A DNA stretch of 64,000 nucleotides from assembly GCA_949752795.1 (NCBI GenBank), contig OX457057.1, positions 161,425,980 through 161,489,979 on the forward strand. The letters run 5' to 3'. The notes beneath the pieces are model-generated. The model saw only the letters and a list, made by a program, of their open reading frames with translations, searched no databases and was not told where the DNA came from. Source of the DNA: Hyperoodon ampullatus (Eukaryota; Chordata; Mammalia; Artiodactyla; Ziphiidae). The position numbers were made by a program, and so were the translations under genes. Position 1 is the stretch's first letter. Each line of letters begins with the position of its first letter. Positions 34,343 to 48,150 of this stretch are shown one piece after another.

Positions 34343-37039
34343 TTTATTTCGACATTCACTTAGTTGTGACTCCAAGTTATCAAAGATGCAGGGCAAGAAA
34401 TCTGTAGCAGGAGCAGCGAAGTGGGGGTGGAGCGAACAGGCGGAGAGAGCAGGGTGTCCCCTGCCTCTCCTCTTCCTGTTTAGCGTGCAGTTTGAAAAGT
34501 GTCCACATAGTGTCCCAGAGCACAGACTCGGCAGCTAAAAAGTACAGTGTGGTTGAGTGGGGTGAGCTTCCTCTTCCACAGGCAAGGCCCTCGTGGCTGC
34601 AGGGAGGCGGGCAGGCAACCTTGAGCCTGTGCCCTGAGCAACGTGCGGCTGTGTGGGGAGGGCCGCGGCCACCATCTCTCCAATGCCCCAAACTCAGATT
34701 TTGATGTGTGGGTTGATTTAGGCTGGGAAAGCGCTAGGAGGAGACGGGATTGCACGAGATGCTTTTCACTCAGGGACCCCGACAGATCAGGGCCACGAAG
34801 CAGGTGAGAGTTGACTGGATCTTGATCTCTCCCAAGGCGGGCGGTACTGGAATGTCTGGGTGAGGAGGGGCAGCCCCTGCTGTGGTTGTGTGGCCGTGGA
34901 ATCAGAGGGCGGCAAGCAAGGCCCTGGGGCTGGTCATCAGGAAGTGGCGAGGGCGCCCAGGCCCAGCAGCTCGTGTCAAGGGGGCGTGCTTAGCCCAGTA
35001 AGGGCTGGTCCCTCCCGGCTCTGAGACAGAGCTCATTACCCCACCTAGAGCTGTCTCCTGGTAGCAGAGAAATGTTATCATTTGAAGTCACTCAGTAGGA
35101 CGGTCAAACATGTCTGCTTTCCACTGACAGTTAAAATGGTTTTGCCGGCGAACCCTGTGTTTTACTGTGGTCTTTCATCCATTAACACACATCCCTGCAC
35201 ACAGGATCAGGCAGCTGGCAAGTGCATCCAGCCCCTGCCAGGACTGGGGCAAGAAAGTGTGGTCTGGCCGGCAGAACTTTTCAGGGAGTGCTGGCTTCAT
35301 GGAGCATTAAAGGGTCCTCAGAGTCCACCTGGGCAAGTCTCATTGCCCTGGAGAAAATGGAATCTCAGAGGAGATAAGAGACTGGTCCTAGAGCTCCTCT
35401 GATTCTCAACCCTGTGAGCCTTGATTACAGATTGAGATGCAAGGTGACAAGTGCCCAGAGTGATGCAAAAGGTGCGGCGCATTCTCTTCCCCTTCCCCAG
35501 CTTCACCCTCCCTGTCGCAAATGCAAAAATCAAGATCTCAGCAGAGGGGCCAGCTCCCTCCCTGCCCCACGCCCTGCAGCATTCAGTGACGCAGGAGAGT
35601 CCGGGGGACTAATGCCCTTAGGAGGTGGGGGGACAGCCACCCCTTACTGCAGAGGCAACTGGGAAACTCATCAGATGCATTCACTCAAGCAGCATAAGGC
35701 CACAGCTGAGTTATAACTGGGAGTTGGACCGGGGCTAGAGTGACACAGCAATAAACAGGCCCCTGTCCTGTGACTGGAGGGTGGGTCAGCGGAGGGAGGG
35801 CAGCCAGCACGGAATCTGATTGCTAAGTCAAATCCCTCCCATCCTCAGAGAGAGGGGTGCCATCCGTGGTGAAACGAAGGGGTCCTGCTCTGTGGCCTCA
35901 TGGCTGGATGCCCAGGGAGAACACCAGGTCTCTGGAGGGGCTTCCGTGGCTTCCATGTGGCAACATTATCCCAGGGGGAGACTCCGCAGGCTCTCCCTAT
36001 ACCAGCCAGCTGGCTGCCGTGCGGATTGGCCGCCACCTTGATCACCTTTCGCTCCTGCTGTCTGGAGTCAGATTTTTCTTTCTAGTTGGTACATCAGAGA
36101 CCCTTCCGCCCTGCAGCTCCTGCAGGTGGCAAAGTCCTGGTGTGCGCTGTTGGTGACAGGCCTGTGTGCACACACCTGGGAATGCACACGTCCTCGCAGG
36201 GCTGCATCCACACACAGTGCTCAGCATGGCGGACCAGGGCCCCAGAGAACATCAGCAGGCTTTCCTTTGCTAAGCTACTCAAACTCTAGTAACATAACTT
36301 GCAAAAGGTTCTCCAGCCAGGGCAGCTGGTTCCCGAGGCAGAGAAAGAGGATTTGTGGGGAGACAAGGCTAGACATCCATTTTGGGTGCATTCCTCACAA
36401 ATAACCTTATGCCACAGCCTTCAAAGTCCAGTCAACGTGTTCTGTGAAGACAGAGGCAGATGCAGATGTGACGTGTTCAGGAAGCAATATCCGTGTTGGA
36501 ACAGCTACAGGGAGTGCAGTCTCTAGAACAGGCGAAGTACAAAACTAGATTGTGAACTAGCTCTTGGATTCATTTCAGCAAGCAAGTCCTGAAGAGTCCC
36601 TTTAACCTCATCCTCTCCCTTCTCGAGTTCTGGCCTCTCCCTTTGCCCTACACCCCACTTTCTCCTTTCATCCCCCAAGGACTCCAGAGACCTCCAGAGC
36701 CTTTGCTCAGCTTTTCCCTGGTCCGGCAAAGCCAGGGGACTGAGGGAAGTGAGAAGTTGGTGGCAGTGCTGGCACTGGCCAGAGGACAGTCCCAACAGAG
36801 AAACTGTCTAAGCTGCCAACACGACCTGTCAGGCCGCCACCTGTGGACCGCGGGGCCAGGCCCTGCCCTGGTTCTTAATGCCCTCAATATCCTGAATCCA
36901 GGTGAGCCCTCCACTGTGGGAAAAGGAAAGCCAGGAGAACTGAGACAGTCCTTGTGGGCCGTGCTGGGGGGGTGTCGTCCGCTGTCCCCATTGCTCCTGC
37001 TGGGGCAGCAGCGTTGGTGCATGGTGCGGGTGGAAGGGG
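34343..37039 (-). other. Candidate FAM163A 3' UTR
   Basis: On the minus strand the sequence runs from the FAM163A stop to an AATAAA at 34348-34343, about 2.7 kb away, with no earlier strong signal noticed. GC-rich, non-coding in appearance. The extent is inferred from the poly(A) signal only. Confidence 0.4.
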
Positions 37040-38154
<1,115 letters not shown>

Positions 38155-38160
38155 CAAACT

Positions 38161-39186
38161 CTGCAAAGACGTGTGCGGAGAGGTGAGGGGCAGCTGCCCC
38201 CCTGGGCATGGGGCCGGGAGCCCTCCTGGAACTTTCTCAGCTGAAGGCATGGGGGACCCGAGAGCAGGGAGGGCCCTGGGCACTGGAACACCAGGGGCTT
38301 CCTGAAGACAGAGGGTAGCTGTGGCCTGGGCCAGCCTAACCTGGGGGGCTTATAGCTGCGGAAGGGAAGAGAGGCGGCACAGAGCTAACTGAAGGTGTGA
38401 TTCTGCTCCCTGTTTCCATCCAGTTGCAAAGGTTCTTGCTGTCTTTCTGCTTTAATTCTCTTCTCCCTCTCCTCTCCGCTCTCCCCTCTGTTCACATCAG
38501 GCTTAACCCTCACCTCCTTCCCCTACCCCACGGGGCCGAGACACAGAGAATAATAACTTCTGTTCACTGAGGCCTTAGTCTGTGTGAGGCACTGTGCTAA
38601 GCACTCCCCTGGTTATCTCAGTTAACCCTCAAAATAACCTTTTGAAAAAAAAATAACCTTTTGAGATAGTTATTGATTATCCTTATTTCACTCACGATGA
38701 ACTGGGGCTTTGACTGATGTGGCTGAGAGTCCACCCAGCCTGGTTCACCCCGGTGGCCACGCTCTTAACCACTGCCCTCTGGGGCACAAGTGCTGATGGT
38801 CCCCGAGCCCTTGACCCAGGTGGAGGGGACAGTGTCTGAACCTCAGAAGTTCCACCCTGGCTCCAACTCATTTGAGGGGCGTATCTCCTCTCTTTCCAAT
38901 TCTTGGGGAAAACAAGGGAAAGGCGAGCTCAGAGGGAGCTGGCAGGCACATTCTGGCCCCTGGAAGGTTGGGGCGAGGCTGGCCAGACGGGTCCTGCTAA
39001 TGGGGGCTAACAGGTGGAGGCGCGCTCTGGACGTGAGGCTGTCTGAGGGCCGACTCCCCTTTCAGGCCACTGAACGGGGATTCCTGACCCCCGAGGCACA
39101 CGGGGACCAAGGTGGGCTGTGTCAATGGAGCAGGAACGTGTGAGGAGACTTGACATCTTGAGGACAGAATGACCGTGAGCACTTAC
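38161..39186 (-). other. Presumed FAM163A leader intron
   Basis: Between the candidate microexon and the first coding exon. It contains a MIR fragment at about 38560-38730 (-), with TCTGTGTGAGGCACTGTGCTAAGCA. Confidence 0.5.
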
Positions 39187-39207
39187 GTTCATAAAGGGAA
39201 CGGTGAC
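39187..39207 (-). other. FAM163A: Candidate FAM163A 5' UTR microexon (21 nt)
   Basis: On the minus strand a pyrimidine-rich tract ending CATTGTCTTGCAG is followed by 21 nt (GTCACCGTTCCCTTTATGAAC), then a perfect donor GTAAGT. It lies about 1.0 kb upstream of the first coding exon on the same strand. The exon would carry an ATG that stays open into the overlapping uORF frame. No transcript evidence. Confidence 0.45.
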
Positions 39208-39309
39208 CTGCAAGACAATGAAAGGGACGGAGATGTTGTTAGAAGAGTGTTAGCCTGAAAAAGGCCCCAAGGGTTAGATTAATCCCTGAGCTCCACCTCA
39301 CCTCACCCT

Positions 39310-39450
39310 GCTCTCTCACCATGGGCTGTATCATCAACAGGCCTAGAGGTCCCAAATCTGCAGCTCCAGCTGTGTCTCCAACTGCTTAGTGGACACACTC
39401 GTTCCTCAGATGCCCACACTGGCACCTCAAACCCAATTATGACAGGCTGT
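39310..39450 (+). repeat. L2 fragment
   Basis: Resembles the L2 3' half (CAACTGCTTAGTGGACA, then GGCACCTCAAACCCAA). Further weak L2-like sequence continues at about 39990-40190. Confidence 0.5.
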
Positions 39451-39744
39451 CATCGCCCTCTCTCCAAGTGGGCTCCCCACCTCCAACCCCTCTGTTAGTG
39501 GTTCCACCAGGGCTGCCACAAAGGGTTTTGCAGGCTGTTGGTTACTCGAAGGGTAAGTGAGGGCTGGAACGCCAGCTGCTCAGGAAGCCGGACGGCCTGC
39601 TGTGCTCACCTGGGGAAGGGGCACCTGTCTTCACCCAGAGACACCATCTCCTCCTCACCATGGTGCTCCTGGAGCCCTGTGTGCACCTGGCTCTGCCTCT
39701 AAATCACTCAGAGTGCTCACAGGGCGGTCTGTGGACCACAGCCT

Positions 39745-39855
39745 GGCAGCACCTGGAAGCTGGTTAGAAATGTAGCATCTCAGGCCCCACCACGGGCCTA
39801 ATGAGTCAGAACCTGCATTTTAACAAGGTCCCGGGTGATTATTTGCATATTAGAG
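39745..39855 (+). repeat. MER5-like DNA transposon fragment
   Basis: Matches the hAT-derived MER5 pattern by eye (TCAGGCCCCACC, AATGAGTCAGAACCTGCATT, AACAAG). Short and degraded. Confidence 0.55.
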
Positions 39856-40299
39856 TTTGACAAAGCTGTGGCATGTTCCCCTAGATGCCCAGACTTTCAA
39901 ATCCTCAAATTCTTCTTCGGTTTCTTCCAGTCTTCTGTTCTTCACACCAATTATGACTCTGCACCGTATACCTGCACTGGTGCAAAGGTTTCCTAACAGA
40001 TCTCGCTGGTTTTGTCTCTGAGCACCCTTCACGTCACCCACAGTTAGCCCTTCGTCATGCCCCTGCACGCCTCTTACTCTGGAGACTTTGTGGCACCACA
40101 CTGCCTGCAGGACACATTTATCTGGGCGCAGACTTTTAGACTGAGCTTCAGAGGCTTTGCCCTCTCCCACCGCCCTGCATGCTCACCACCAAGTATCTTT
40201 TCTTCCTCACCGCCCATTGTCCCCCCTGCATGAATCCCCTGCCCATCAGGTAGTCTCAGTTCTTAAGAAGCTTATAGCCAAGTGATGAAAAGACACTTA

Positions 40300-40630
40300 A
40301 TATACCTTATGAACCAGAGATGCACAGACCAGGGGCTGTGGGAACACAGAGGAGGGGGCAGCTAACTACTTGGGGGAAAGTTCCATGGAACATGTTATAT
40401 TTGAGCTGACTCCTGAAGACTGAATGGGGGCTTGTCCGGTAGACCAGGTGGAGAGGGCAGAATGCACGGTCCAGGAGTGTGAAAGAACACAGAGGCTCCG
40501 GGAACTGTAAGGACTCTGGGAAGGCTGGGGGTAGGAATGAAGCTGGAGAGGCTGTAAGGCAGGCAAAGAATTAGGATTTAACTCTCTTGAAGACAGTGGG
40601 GGTTCCTGAAGGGTCTCAGTAGGGGAGAGC
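40300..40630. repeat. Ancient interspersed repeat, family not named
   Basis: GGAACATGTTATATTTGAGC followed by a purine-rich run resembles a common old mammalian repeat, but I cannot name the family with confidence. Confidence 0.35.
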
Positions 40631-40649
40631 ATGCTCTCACTGTCTCCAT

Positions 40650-40925
40650 CTATTTAAATTCTGCCCATCCTTCAAGGCTCCGAGAAGCCTGCCCTGACTG
40701 CCTCATCGTGGTGCACTCTCTCCTGCTGGAATTCTACTGTAATGCCTTTCCATGTGCCACTTTTCAAATCCTGTCTTGGTGTGATGCTTGTCAACTTTCA
40801 TGTGGGAACATCTTGACTCCTGTGCTAAATTATGAGTCCTCTGGGATCAGGAGTTGCATCATATACTGTATCCTATCCTCCTGCAGCATTATACACAGTG
40901 CCTGGCACACAGCGGGTACTTAAAA
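40650..40925 (+). repeat. L2 3' end
   Basis: Carries the L2 order CCATCCTTCAAGGCTC, then GAGAAGCCTGCCCTGACTGC, then CAGTGCCTGGCACACAGCGG. Confidence 0.8.
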
Positions 40926-41939
40926 GTTTGGTAATCATCTCACCATACAGCGTTTCTTTCACGGGCCTGGCAGTAATGACTCTGATCTGCTACCAGAGGG
41001 CAGCAAGTTGCATCTCTCCTCTCACATCTGATCTGCAGACCAGAGCATCCTTGTTCAAGACCAATTTGACTTTGCCCAAATGCACAGTGAGCCATGCTTC
41101 AGGGTTCAGTGGGTATTTGTTGGGGGCGGGCAGGTGAACCTCAGCCTTGGGAGGACTTACATACCATCACAGCCACACCACTCCACCCTCCCCTGCTTCC
41201 CCTGCATGCTCACCCCTGAGGGCTGCTCAGGAGACAGAGAGGCCTAGTGACCTGAAGCTGGAGGGGGCAGCAGTGGTCCACTCTACTGAAAGTCTTGGCC
41301 TAGTCCCCTGGGATGTGTCCAGGAGGCTGTTTTAGAGAACGGGGGATTATGAAGCCATACAAGAACAGTGCCCTCCCTTCTCTTTGCCTTCCATGCCTGG
41401 CCTCCCTCTTTCAGTACCATGAAGACTGCACAGCAGAAGTGGCCTGGAAATGGGGAGCACTGCAGTGCAGGCAGAGCCACAGGGCTGAAGGCCCATTCAG
41501 GGCCCAACTGTGCCGCTTAGTGGACATCTTGGAAACGGACCTTCTTTCTCATGGTAAAAGAGAGATTACCAAAAAACTCAGGAAAAAGATTCATGTATGT
41601 GAGGGCCCCTTGTAACCTCTAAGATATCCTTCAAACATAGTTATTTGTGGGGAGAAGGAAGGCCCAGACCTTCTGTGATCACTTAAGTCTGGCCTGACAG
41701 TCATAAACCAAGAAGGCACATGTGAAGTGCATGTGGTCAACTAGCCAGCTTCCCAGAGGGCCCAGTCCTGGTGGTGCAACTTAGCATTTAAATTCCCACA
41801 CCCAGTGGCTCTCTATGATTTCAGGGGTGCTTATTTTCTCTTTGCAACTAGATGCAAATGATCACAATAACTCCCTGAATCTAAACAGCATTCATTGTAC
41901 AGTTTACAACGTGTTTCCATTTCTGTCCCCATTTATGAT

Positions 41940-42505
41940 GGGCAGGTTCTAAGATGGCCCCAAATGAGCCTCTCCCCTGGCAGTCATGCCTTGTGTACTC
42001 CCCTCCCCTTGAGGAGGGGTGCCACCTGCGACTTGCCTCTAACTAACAGAATACAGCAGAGGGGATGGGATGTCACTCTGTGAGTAGATTCTCAAAGATT
42101 CTGACTTCCCTCTTGTGAGCCAGCTCTCGCCCTGGCTGGTTTTGATGCACGAAGTTGGATTCTGGGGAGGCCTATGTTGCAGCAAGGAACTGAGGATGGC
42201 CTCTGGCCCTCAGTCCAATGGACAGCAGGGTGTTAGAGCCATCAATCCAATGGCCCAAAAGGAACCGAATGACCACTTAAGTGAGAGTGGAAGTGAATCC
42301 CTCCCCAGTTGAGCTTTCAGATTAAACTGTAATCCCAGTGGACACCTTGAATGCAGCCTCATGACCAACCCTGAAACGGTGAACCAGCTGGCGTAGCTTG
42401 GTTTCCTAACTCACAGAAACTGTGAGATAATCGATGTGTGTCCTTGCAAGCTGCTAAACTGTGGTAGTTTGTTATATAGCAAAAGATAACTACCACACCT
42501 CCTTT
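41940..42505 (+). mobile_element. MaLR-type solo LTR (MLT1-like)
   Basis: Long, old LTR with the MLT1 landmarks GGTTCTAAGATGGCCCC, GAGATTCTCAAAG-like text, a TAATCCCAGTGGACACC stretch and the terminal GTTATATAGCAAAAGATAACTA. No TATA/poly(A) function is claimed. Confidence 0.7.
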
Positions 42506-42884
42506 GAACCATACAAAAACCCCACTCACAGGAGGGAAAGCCAGACCTTTATACAATTTGCCTAAAGTCATACAATAGCAAGTGTCTGAGTCAGGACCCA
42601 AGGGCCAGTGCTGTGGAGTTTCTGTCACACCAGTTGCCTGATTAATTTCCTGAGGCCTTGAGAACAAGGTCCCTACGTTCCCTCACAGGGCCTAGGAGCT
42701 CTAGACAGAATGGATTCAGTAGCGACCAACTCAGGGGCTGAGGGCAGCCAACGAGGACAAACCTGTTGCCCAATGCAGACCCCCGGGGCCCGCCCTCTGT
42801 GACCAGGACTTTCTGGAGCTCCCTCTCCACCAACACATCTCTCTACCCAGCATCCGGGCACCTTCTCCTGTGCCTCACACTTAC

Positions 42885-42928
42885 GTGAAACAGCTGGAGC
42901 AGCGACGGCCCAGTCACGCAGGCTGTAC
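42885..42928 (-). other. FAM163A: Candidate FAM163A 5' UTR exon (44 nt)
   Basis: On the minus strand CTGCTGTCTGCTCAG precedes 44 nt starting GTACAGCCTGCGTGAC and ending CTGTTTCAC, followed by the perfect donor GTAAGTG. No ATG inside. It could be an internal leader exon of FAM163A, or a longer exon with a different start. Confidence 0.45.
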
Positions 42929-43900
42929 CTGAGCAGACAGCAGCTGGGGGCACGTCATGGCCAAGGGTGTCAGTCCCTGACAGAGAAGAGAGGGGAAGGT
43001 CAGTGAGAGCTGGAAAGGGAGGCTGAGAGGACAGACGGGCACACGCTGGCACCTGGTTGTGACCCCAAGACTCTGGAGTGGACATCCCCAAGGGGGCTTG
43101 TTTCCTGACCTCCACGGCTGCCTTGGTCTGAGGTCCCTGAGCCTGAGAACCTGAGATCAGACCTCTAAGGCCACATCCTATCCCGTCCTCGTTTCCTTCC
43201 CTCAGTGTCACTGCCCGGAACCCTTGCCCAATGCACCATCAGGACAAGAGCCTCTCCCTGCTCTGGGAAGCGAGGCTCAATGGGGGAAGGGAGTCCAGCT
43301 GCCTCTTTCATGCTCCACTGGAGAATGCTGACCTGTTCCCTGGCAGATGTGTCCTTGTTGGCTGCATGGCCGATCCCCCTCTCTCTGGCCCCACACGCCT
43401 CTTTCCCATCTCCTTCCCTATTCTTTCCTGGGCCTGTCCGTATTCCCAGTGCCCAGAGCTGATCACTCCTTTCTCTTACTCCAATATCCCGACATCCTCA
43501 GGCCAACCCACCGACCAGAAAGTTGGATGGGTAAGTTCACGCTGATGTACTGATGGAGGAGGGGGAGGTGAGACCCTACTGAGGAATCCAGTGTAGTCTA
43601 ATTACTGGGGGGTCCCTTCAAGCCAAAATTCTTTACCCACTCAACATGGAGCGTCTAGGCCCTACACTGGGAATGGGATGGGGGTGGGGTGGAGGAAGGA
43701 CGCCCCCTGGTGGTGATGCTGGGCCCCTGCTCACTGTCCTGAGGAGGACATGCCCCACTGGGTGTATTTGTATTGCGGAGGGAACTCAACCATTAACGGG
43801 ATGCACTGAGTCACCTTCCACAAGGACAGGGCCAACCACTTCCAGGTTCTCTGCCTCAGCCAGAAGCTGGGGTCAAAGGACAGGCATTTTCATGCCTCAA
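42929..43900. other. Presumed FAM163A intron, nothing recognised
   Basis: Moderately GC-rich, with short open frames that appear random. No repeat identified. Confidence 0.35.
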
Positions 43901-44175
43901 GGATTGGCACCACAACTACTGAGCCTGTGCTCTAGAGCCCGTGAGCCACAACTACTGAGCCCGCGAGCCACAACTACTGAGCCCGCGAGCCACAACTACT
44001 GAAGCCTGTGTGCCTAGAGCCCGTGCTCTGCAACAAAGAGAAGCCACCGCAATGAGAAGCCCGCACACTGCAACGAAGAGTCACCCACCCCCGCTCGCCG
44101 CAACTAGAGAAAGCCCACATGCAGCAACGAAGACCCAATGCAGCCAAAAATAAATAAATTAAATAAATAAATTTT
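43901..44175 (+). mobile_element. 5'-truncated older CHR-like SINE
   Basis: Lacks the tRNA-like head. It has the body GAGAAGCCACCGCAATGAG and GCAACTAGAGAAAGCCC shared with 46646-46973, and a tail (AAAT)n. Near its left end ACTGAGCCCGCGAGCCACAA is locally repeated in tandem. Confidence 0.75.
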
Positions 44176-44265
44176 TGAAAAAGCAATGGGGCTGGCACAA
44201 GTTTTAATCTAGGGGCAGGGGCAGATTTCTCTCACTAAATACATTTTAAAGTAAAGGGATACTTG

Positions 44266-47065
44266 GATCATACATCATGATCAAGTGGGATTTATCCCAG
44301 GGATGCAAAGATTCTTCAATATATGTAAATCAATCAATGTGATACACCACATTAACAAATTGAAGAATAAAAACCATATGATCATCTCAATAGATTCAGA
44401 AAAAGCTTTCGACAAAATTCAACACCCATTTATGATAAAAATTCTCCAGAAAGTGGGCATAGAGGGAACATATCTCAACATAATAAAGGCCATATATGAC
44501 AAACCCACAGCAAACATCATTCTCAATGGTGAAAAACTGAAAGCATTTCCTCTAAGATCAGGAACAAGACAAGGATGTCCACCCTCGCCACTTTTATTCA
44601 ACATAGTTTTGGAAGCCCTATCCATGGTAATCAGAGAAGAAAAAGAAATAAAAGGAATCCTAATTGGAAAAGAAGAAGTAAAACTTTCACTGATTGCAAA
44701 TGACATGATACTATACATAGAAAATCCTAAAAATGCTAGCAGAAAACTACTAGAGCTTATCAATGAATTCGGTAAAGTTGCAGGATACAAAATTAATACA
44801 CAAAAATCTCTCGCATTCCTATACACTAACAACAAAATATTAGAAAGAGAAATTAAGGAAACAATCCCATTTACCATTGCCTCAAAAAGAACAAAATACC
44901 TAGGAATAAACCTACCTAAGGAGACAAAAGACCTGTACTCAGAAAACTGTAGGATACTGATGAAAGAAATAAAAGATGACAAAAACATACGGAGAGATAT
45001 ACCATGTCCTTGGATTGGAAGAACCAATATTGTGAAAATGACTATACTACCCAAAGCAATCTACAGATTGAATGCAATCCCTATCAAATTACCAATAGCA
45101 CTTTTCATAGAATTAGAACAAAAAATTTTACAATTTGTATGGAAACATGAAAGACCCCGAATAGCCAAAGCAATCTTGAGGAAGAAAAATGGAGCTGGAG
45201 GAATCAGGTGCCCTGACTTCAGACTATACTACAAAACTACAGTAATCAAAACAGTATGGTACTTGCACAAAAACAGGAATATAGATCAATGGAACAGGAT
45301 AGAAAGTCCAGAGATAAGCCCATGCACCTATGGTCACCTAATCTATAACAAAGGAGTCAAGACTATACAGTGGAGAAAAAACAGTCTCTTCAATAAGTGG
45401 TGCTGGGAAAACTGGACAGTTACATGTAAAAGAATGAAATTAGAACACTCCCTAACACCATACACAAAAATAAACTCAAAACGGATTAAAGATCTAAATG
45501 TAAGGCTGGCTACTATAAAACTCTTAGAGGAAAACATAGGCAGAACACTCTTTGACATAAAGCGCAGCAAGATCTTTTTTGATCCACCTCCTACAGTAAT
45601 GAAAATAAAAACAAAAATAAACAAATGGGACCTAATTAAAAGCTTTTGCACAGCAAAGGAAAACATAAACAAAATGAAGAGACAACCCTCAGAATGGGAG
45701 AAAATATTTGCAAATGAATTGACCAACAAGGGATTAATCTCCAAAATATGCAAACAGCTCATGCAGCTCAATATAAAAAAAAAAAACCCATTCAAAAAAA
45801 TGGGTGGAAGATCTAAATAGACATTTCTCCAAAGAAGACATACAGATGGCCAAAAAGCACGATAAGATGCTCAATATCACTAATTATTAGAGAAATGCAA
45901 ATCAAAACTACAATGAGGTATCACCTCACACCAGTCAGAATAGCCATCATCAAAAAATTTACAAACAATAAATGCTGGAGATGGTGCTGAGAAAAGGAAA
46001 CCCTCCTACACTGTTGGTAGGAATGTAAATTGGTACAGCCACTATGGAGAACAGTATGGAGGTTCCTTAAAACACTAAAAACAGAACTAACATATGACCC
46101 AGCAATCCCACTCCTGGGCATATACCTGGAGAAAACCATAATTCAAAAAGATACATGCACCCCAATATTCACTGCAGAGCTATTTACAATAGCCAGGTCA
46201 TGGAAGCAACCTAAATGTACATCAACAGAGGAATGGATAAAGAAGATGTGGTACATACATACAATGCAATATTACTCAGCCATAAAAAAGAACAAAATAA
46301 TGCCATTTGCAGCAACATGGATGGACCTAGAGATTGTCATATTGAATGAAGTCAGTCAGACATAGAAAGACAAATATCATATGATATCACTTATATGTGG
46401 AATCTAAAAAAAAATGGTACAAATGAACTTATTTACAAAACAGAAGTAGAGTCACGAATGTAGAAAACAAACTTATGGTCACCAGGGGATAAGGGGGGCG
46501 GATAAATTTGGAGATTTGGGATTGACATATATATATTACTATATATAAAATAGGTAACTAATAAGGACTTACTGTATAGCACAGGGTACTTTACTCCATA
46601 CTCTGTAATGACCTATATGGGAAAAGAATCTAAAAAAGAGTGGCTAGGACTTCCCTGGTGGCACAGTGGTTAAGAATCCGCCTGCCAATGCAGGGAACAC
46701 GGGTTTGAGCCCTGGTCCGGGAAGATCCCACATGCCGTGGAGCAACTGAGCCCGTGTGCCACAACTACTGAACCTGCGCTCTACAGCCTGTGTGCCACAA
46801 CTACTGAAGCCCGCATGCCTAGAGCCCATGCTCTACAACAAGAGAAGCCACCGCAATGAGAAGCCTGTGCACCGCAATGAAGAGTAGCCCCTGCTCGCCG
46901 CAACTAGAGAAAGCCCGTGCCCAGCAACAAAAACCCAATGCAGACAAAATAAATAAATTAATTAATTTTTTTAAAAAAAGAGTGGATATGTGTGTATGTA
47001 TAACTTTGCTGTACAGCAGAAGCTAACACAACATTGTAAATCAACTATATGTCAATAAAAATTTT
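44266..47065 (+). mobile_element. 5'-truncated L1 with a long ORF2 remnant
   Basis: A 511-codon open frame (44285-45820) covers the reverse-transcriptase core to the C-terminal region of L1 ORF2. Recognisable motifs are [32 protein letters not shown] and [14 protein letters not shown]. The catalytic FADD box reads IAND, so the first aspartate is lost and activity is not expected. A stop or frame loss near 45820 separates it from the C-terminal frame at 46030-46365. The 3' UTR is interrupted by a SINE (46646-46973) and ends near 47060. It contains neither ORF1 nor the endonuclease. Confidence 0.92.
46646..46973 (+). mobile_element. Full-length older CHR-like SINE nested in L1
   Basis: Head ACTTCCCTGGTGGCACAGTG, long body with CCACAACTACTGAAGCC, tail (AAAT)n. 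It is bounded by the 12-bp duplication AAAAAAGAGTGG (46632-46643 and 46974-46985), which lies in L1 3' UTR, so the SINE is younger than the L1. Confidence 0.9.
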
Positions 47066-47089
47066 AAAACAATAAAGTGATAGACCTTC

Positions 47090-47500
47090 AGTGAGATTCT
47101 GATCAATAAAAGTGAGGGAAAACACAACTACAGACTAGGAGAAATGAAAATGGATATTACCACATATGCTGCACACATAAGGAAACTAAAGGGTATTAAA
47201 AACAACCTTATGCCAATAATCTAAAAATACAGATGAAATGAATGCATTTATGGAATAATGTAACCTACTAACATCTCATCAAGAAGTAAATTACTTGAAA
47301 CATATTATAATGTGAAGAATCAAATATCAAAAATTGACTTTCAAAAAAAAAGAAAATACCTAGGCCCAGAGGGCTTCACCAGAAACACCTACCAAACATT
47401 TAATAAAGAAATCATTCTATCTTACACAAAGCATTCCAATAACAGAAAAAGAAGAAACATTCTAAGTCATCTTATTATCATTTTTCACTAGCAAAAAACA
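47090..47500 (+). mobile_element. Old L1 ORF2 fragment
   Basis: Contains a decayed version of the L1 stretch TAGGCCCAGAGGGCTTCACC, then CCTACCAAACATTTAA. Multiple stops. Confidence 0.5.
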
Positions 47501-47814
47501 GTAAGAAAATGTAATTTTAAAGACATCATATAAAATGATGATAAAATTATTAGGTCCTAGGTATACACATAACACAAGCTATACAGAGACTTTATGTAGA
47601 AATCTATAAAATTTTACTTTTATAAAGACTTTTAAAGGTTACTAAATAAATGGAGGGGTATGCTAAAAAAATTAAAATTAAAAAATAAAGGGATACTAGA
47701 AGAAAAAAAATCAAAGTTGCTTTTTGAGCATAAACCATGCAATATGCTTCTTTAACAAATCAGTTACTTATACAAAAATGGTCCATGGAAATAGAAGCAC
47801 TCTAAGAGATCTGG

Positions 47815-48150
47815 CCCAATATCTTTACTTTTCTAGATGAAGAAACCAAGTTCAGAGAGGACAAGTGACTTGCTTAACCACACACAGCAAGACAGAGATG
47901 GAACTGGAGAGGTGGTGGGAGCAAAGCCTCCTGGCCCCAGTCCAGGGCCCTGCCATTAGGATGCTGTCTCTCCTCCTAGAACATCTGCACTTGTCTCCCC
48001 AGGAGCTAAGGTGTCCCCTGAAGTAGGGTTTCTCAAATTGGCTTGATGGTAACAATCACCTGAGCCACATGTTAAAGCAGAGACTCCAGACCTACTGAAG
48101 CAGCATCTCCACAGGAGGGGCCCAGAATCTGTGTCTTTAACAGGTTTGAG
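47815..48150. repeat. MIR fragment followed by MER5-like fragment
   Basis: 47815-47890 reads as antisense MIR (AAGTGACTTGCTTAACC). 48020-48150 has MER5-like text (TTCTCAAATTGGCTTGATGG, CAGAATCTGTGTCTTTAACA). Confidence 0.5.

Noticed and set aside
44285..45820. Long open frame as a possible host gene
   Set aside because: Its motifs are those of L1 ORF2 reverse transcriptase and it is followed by an L1 3' UTR.
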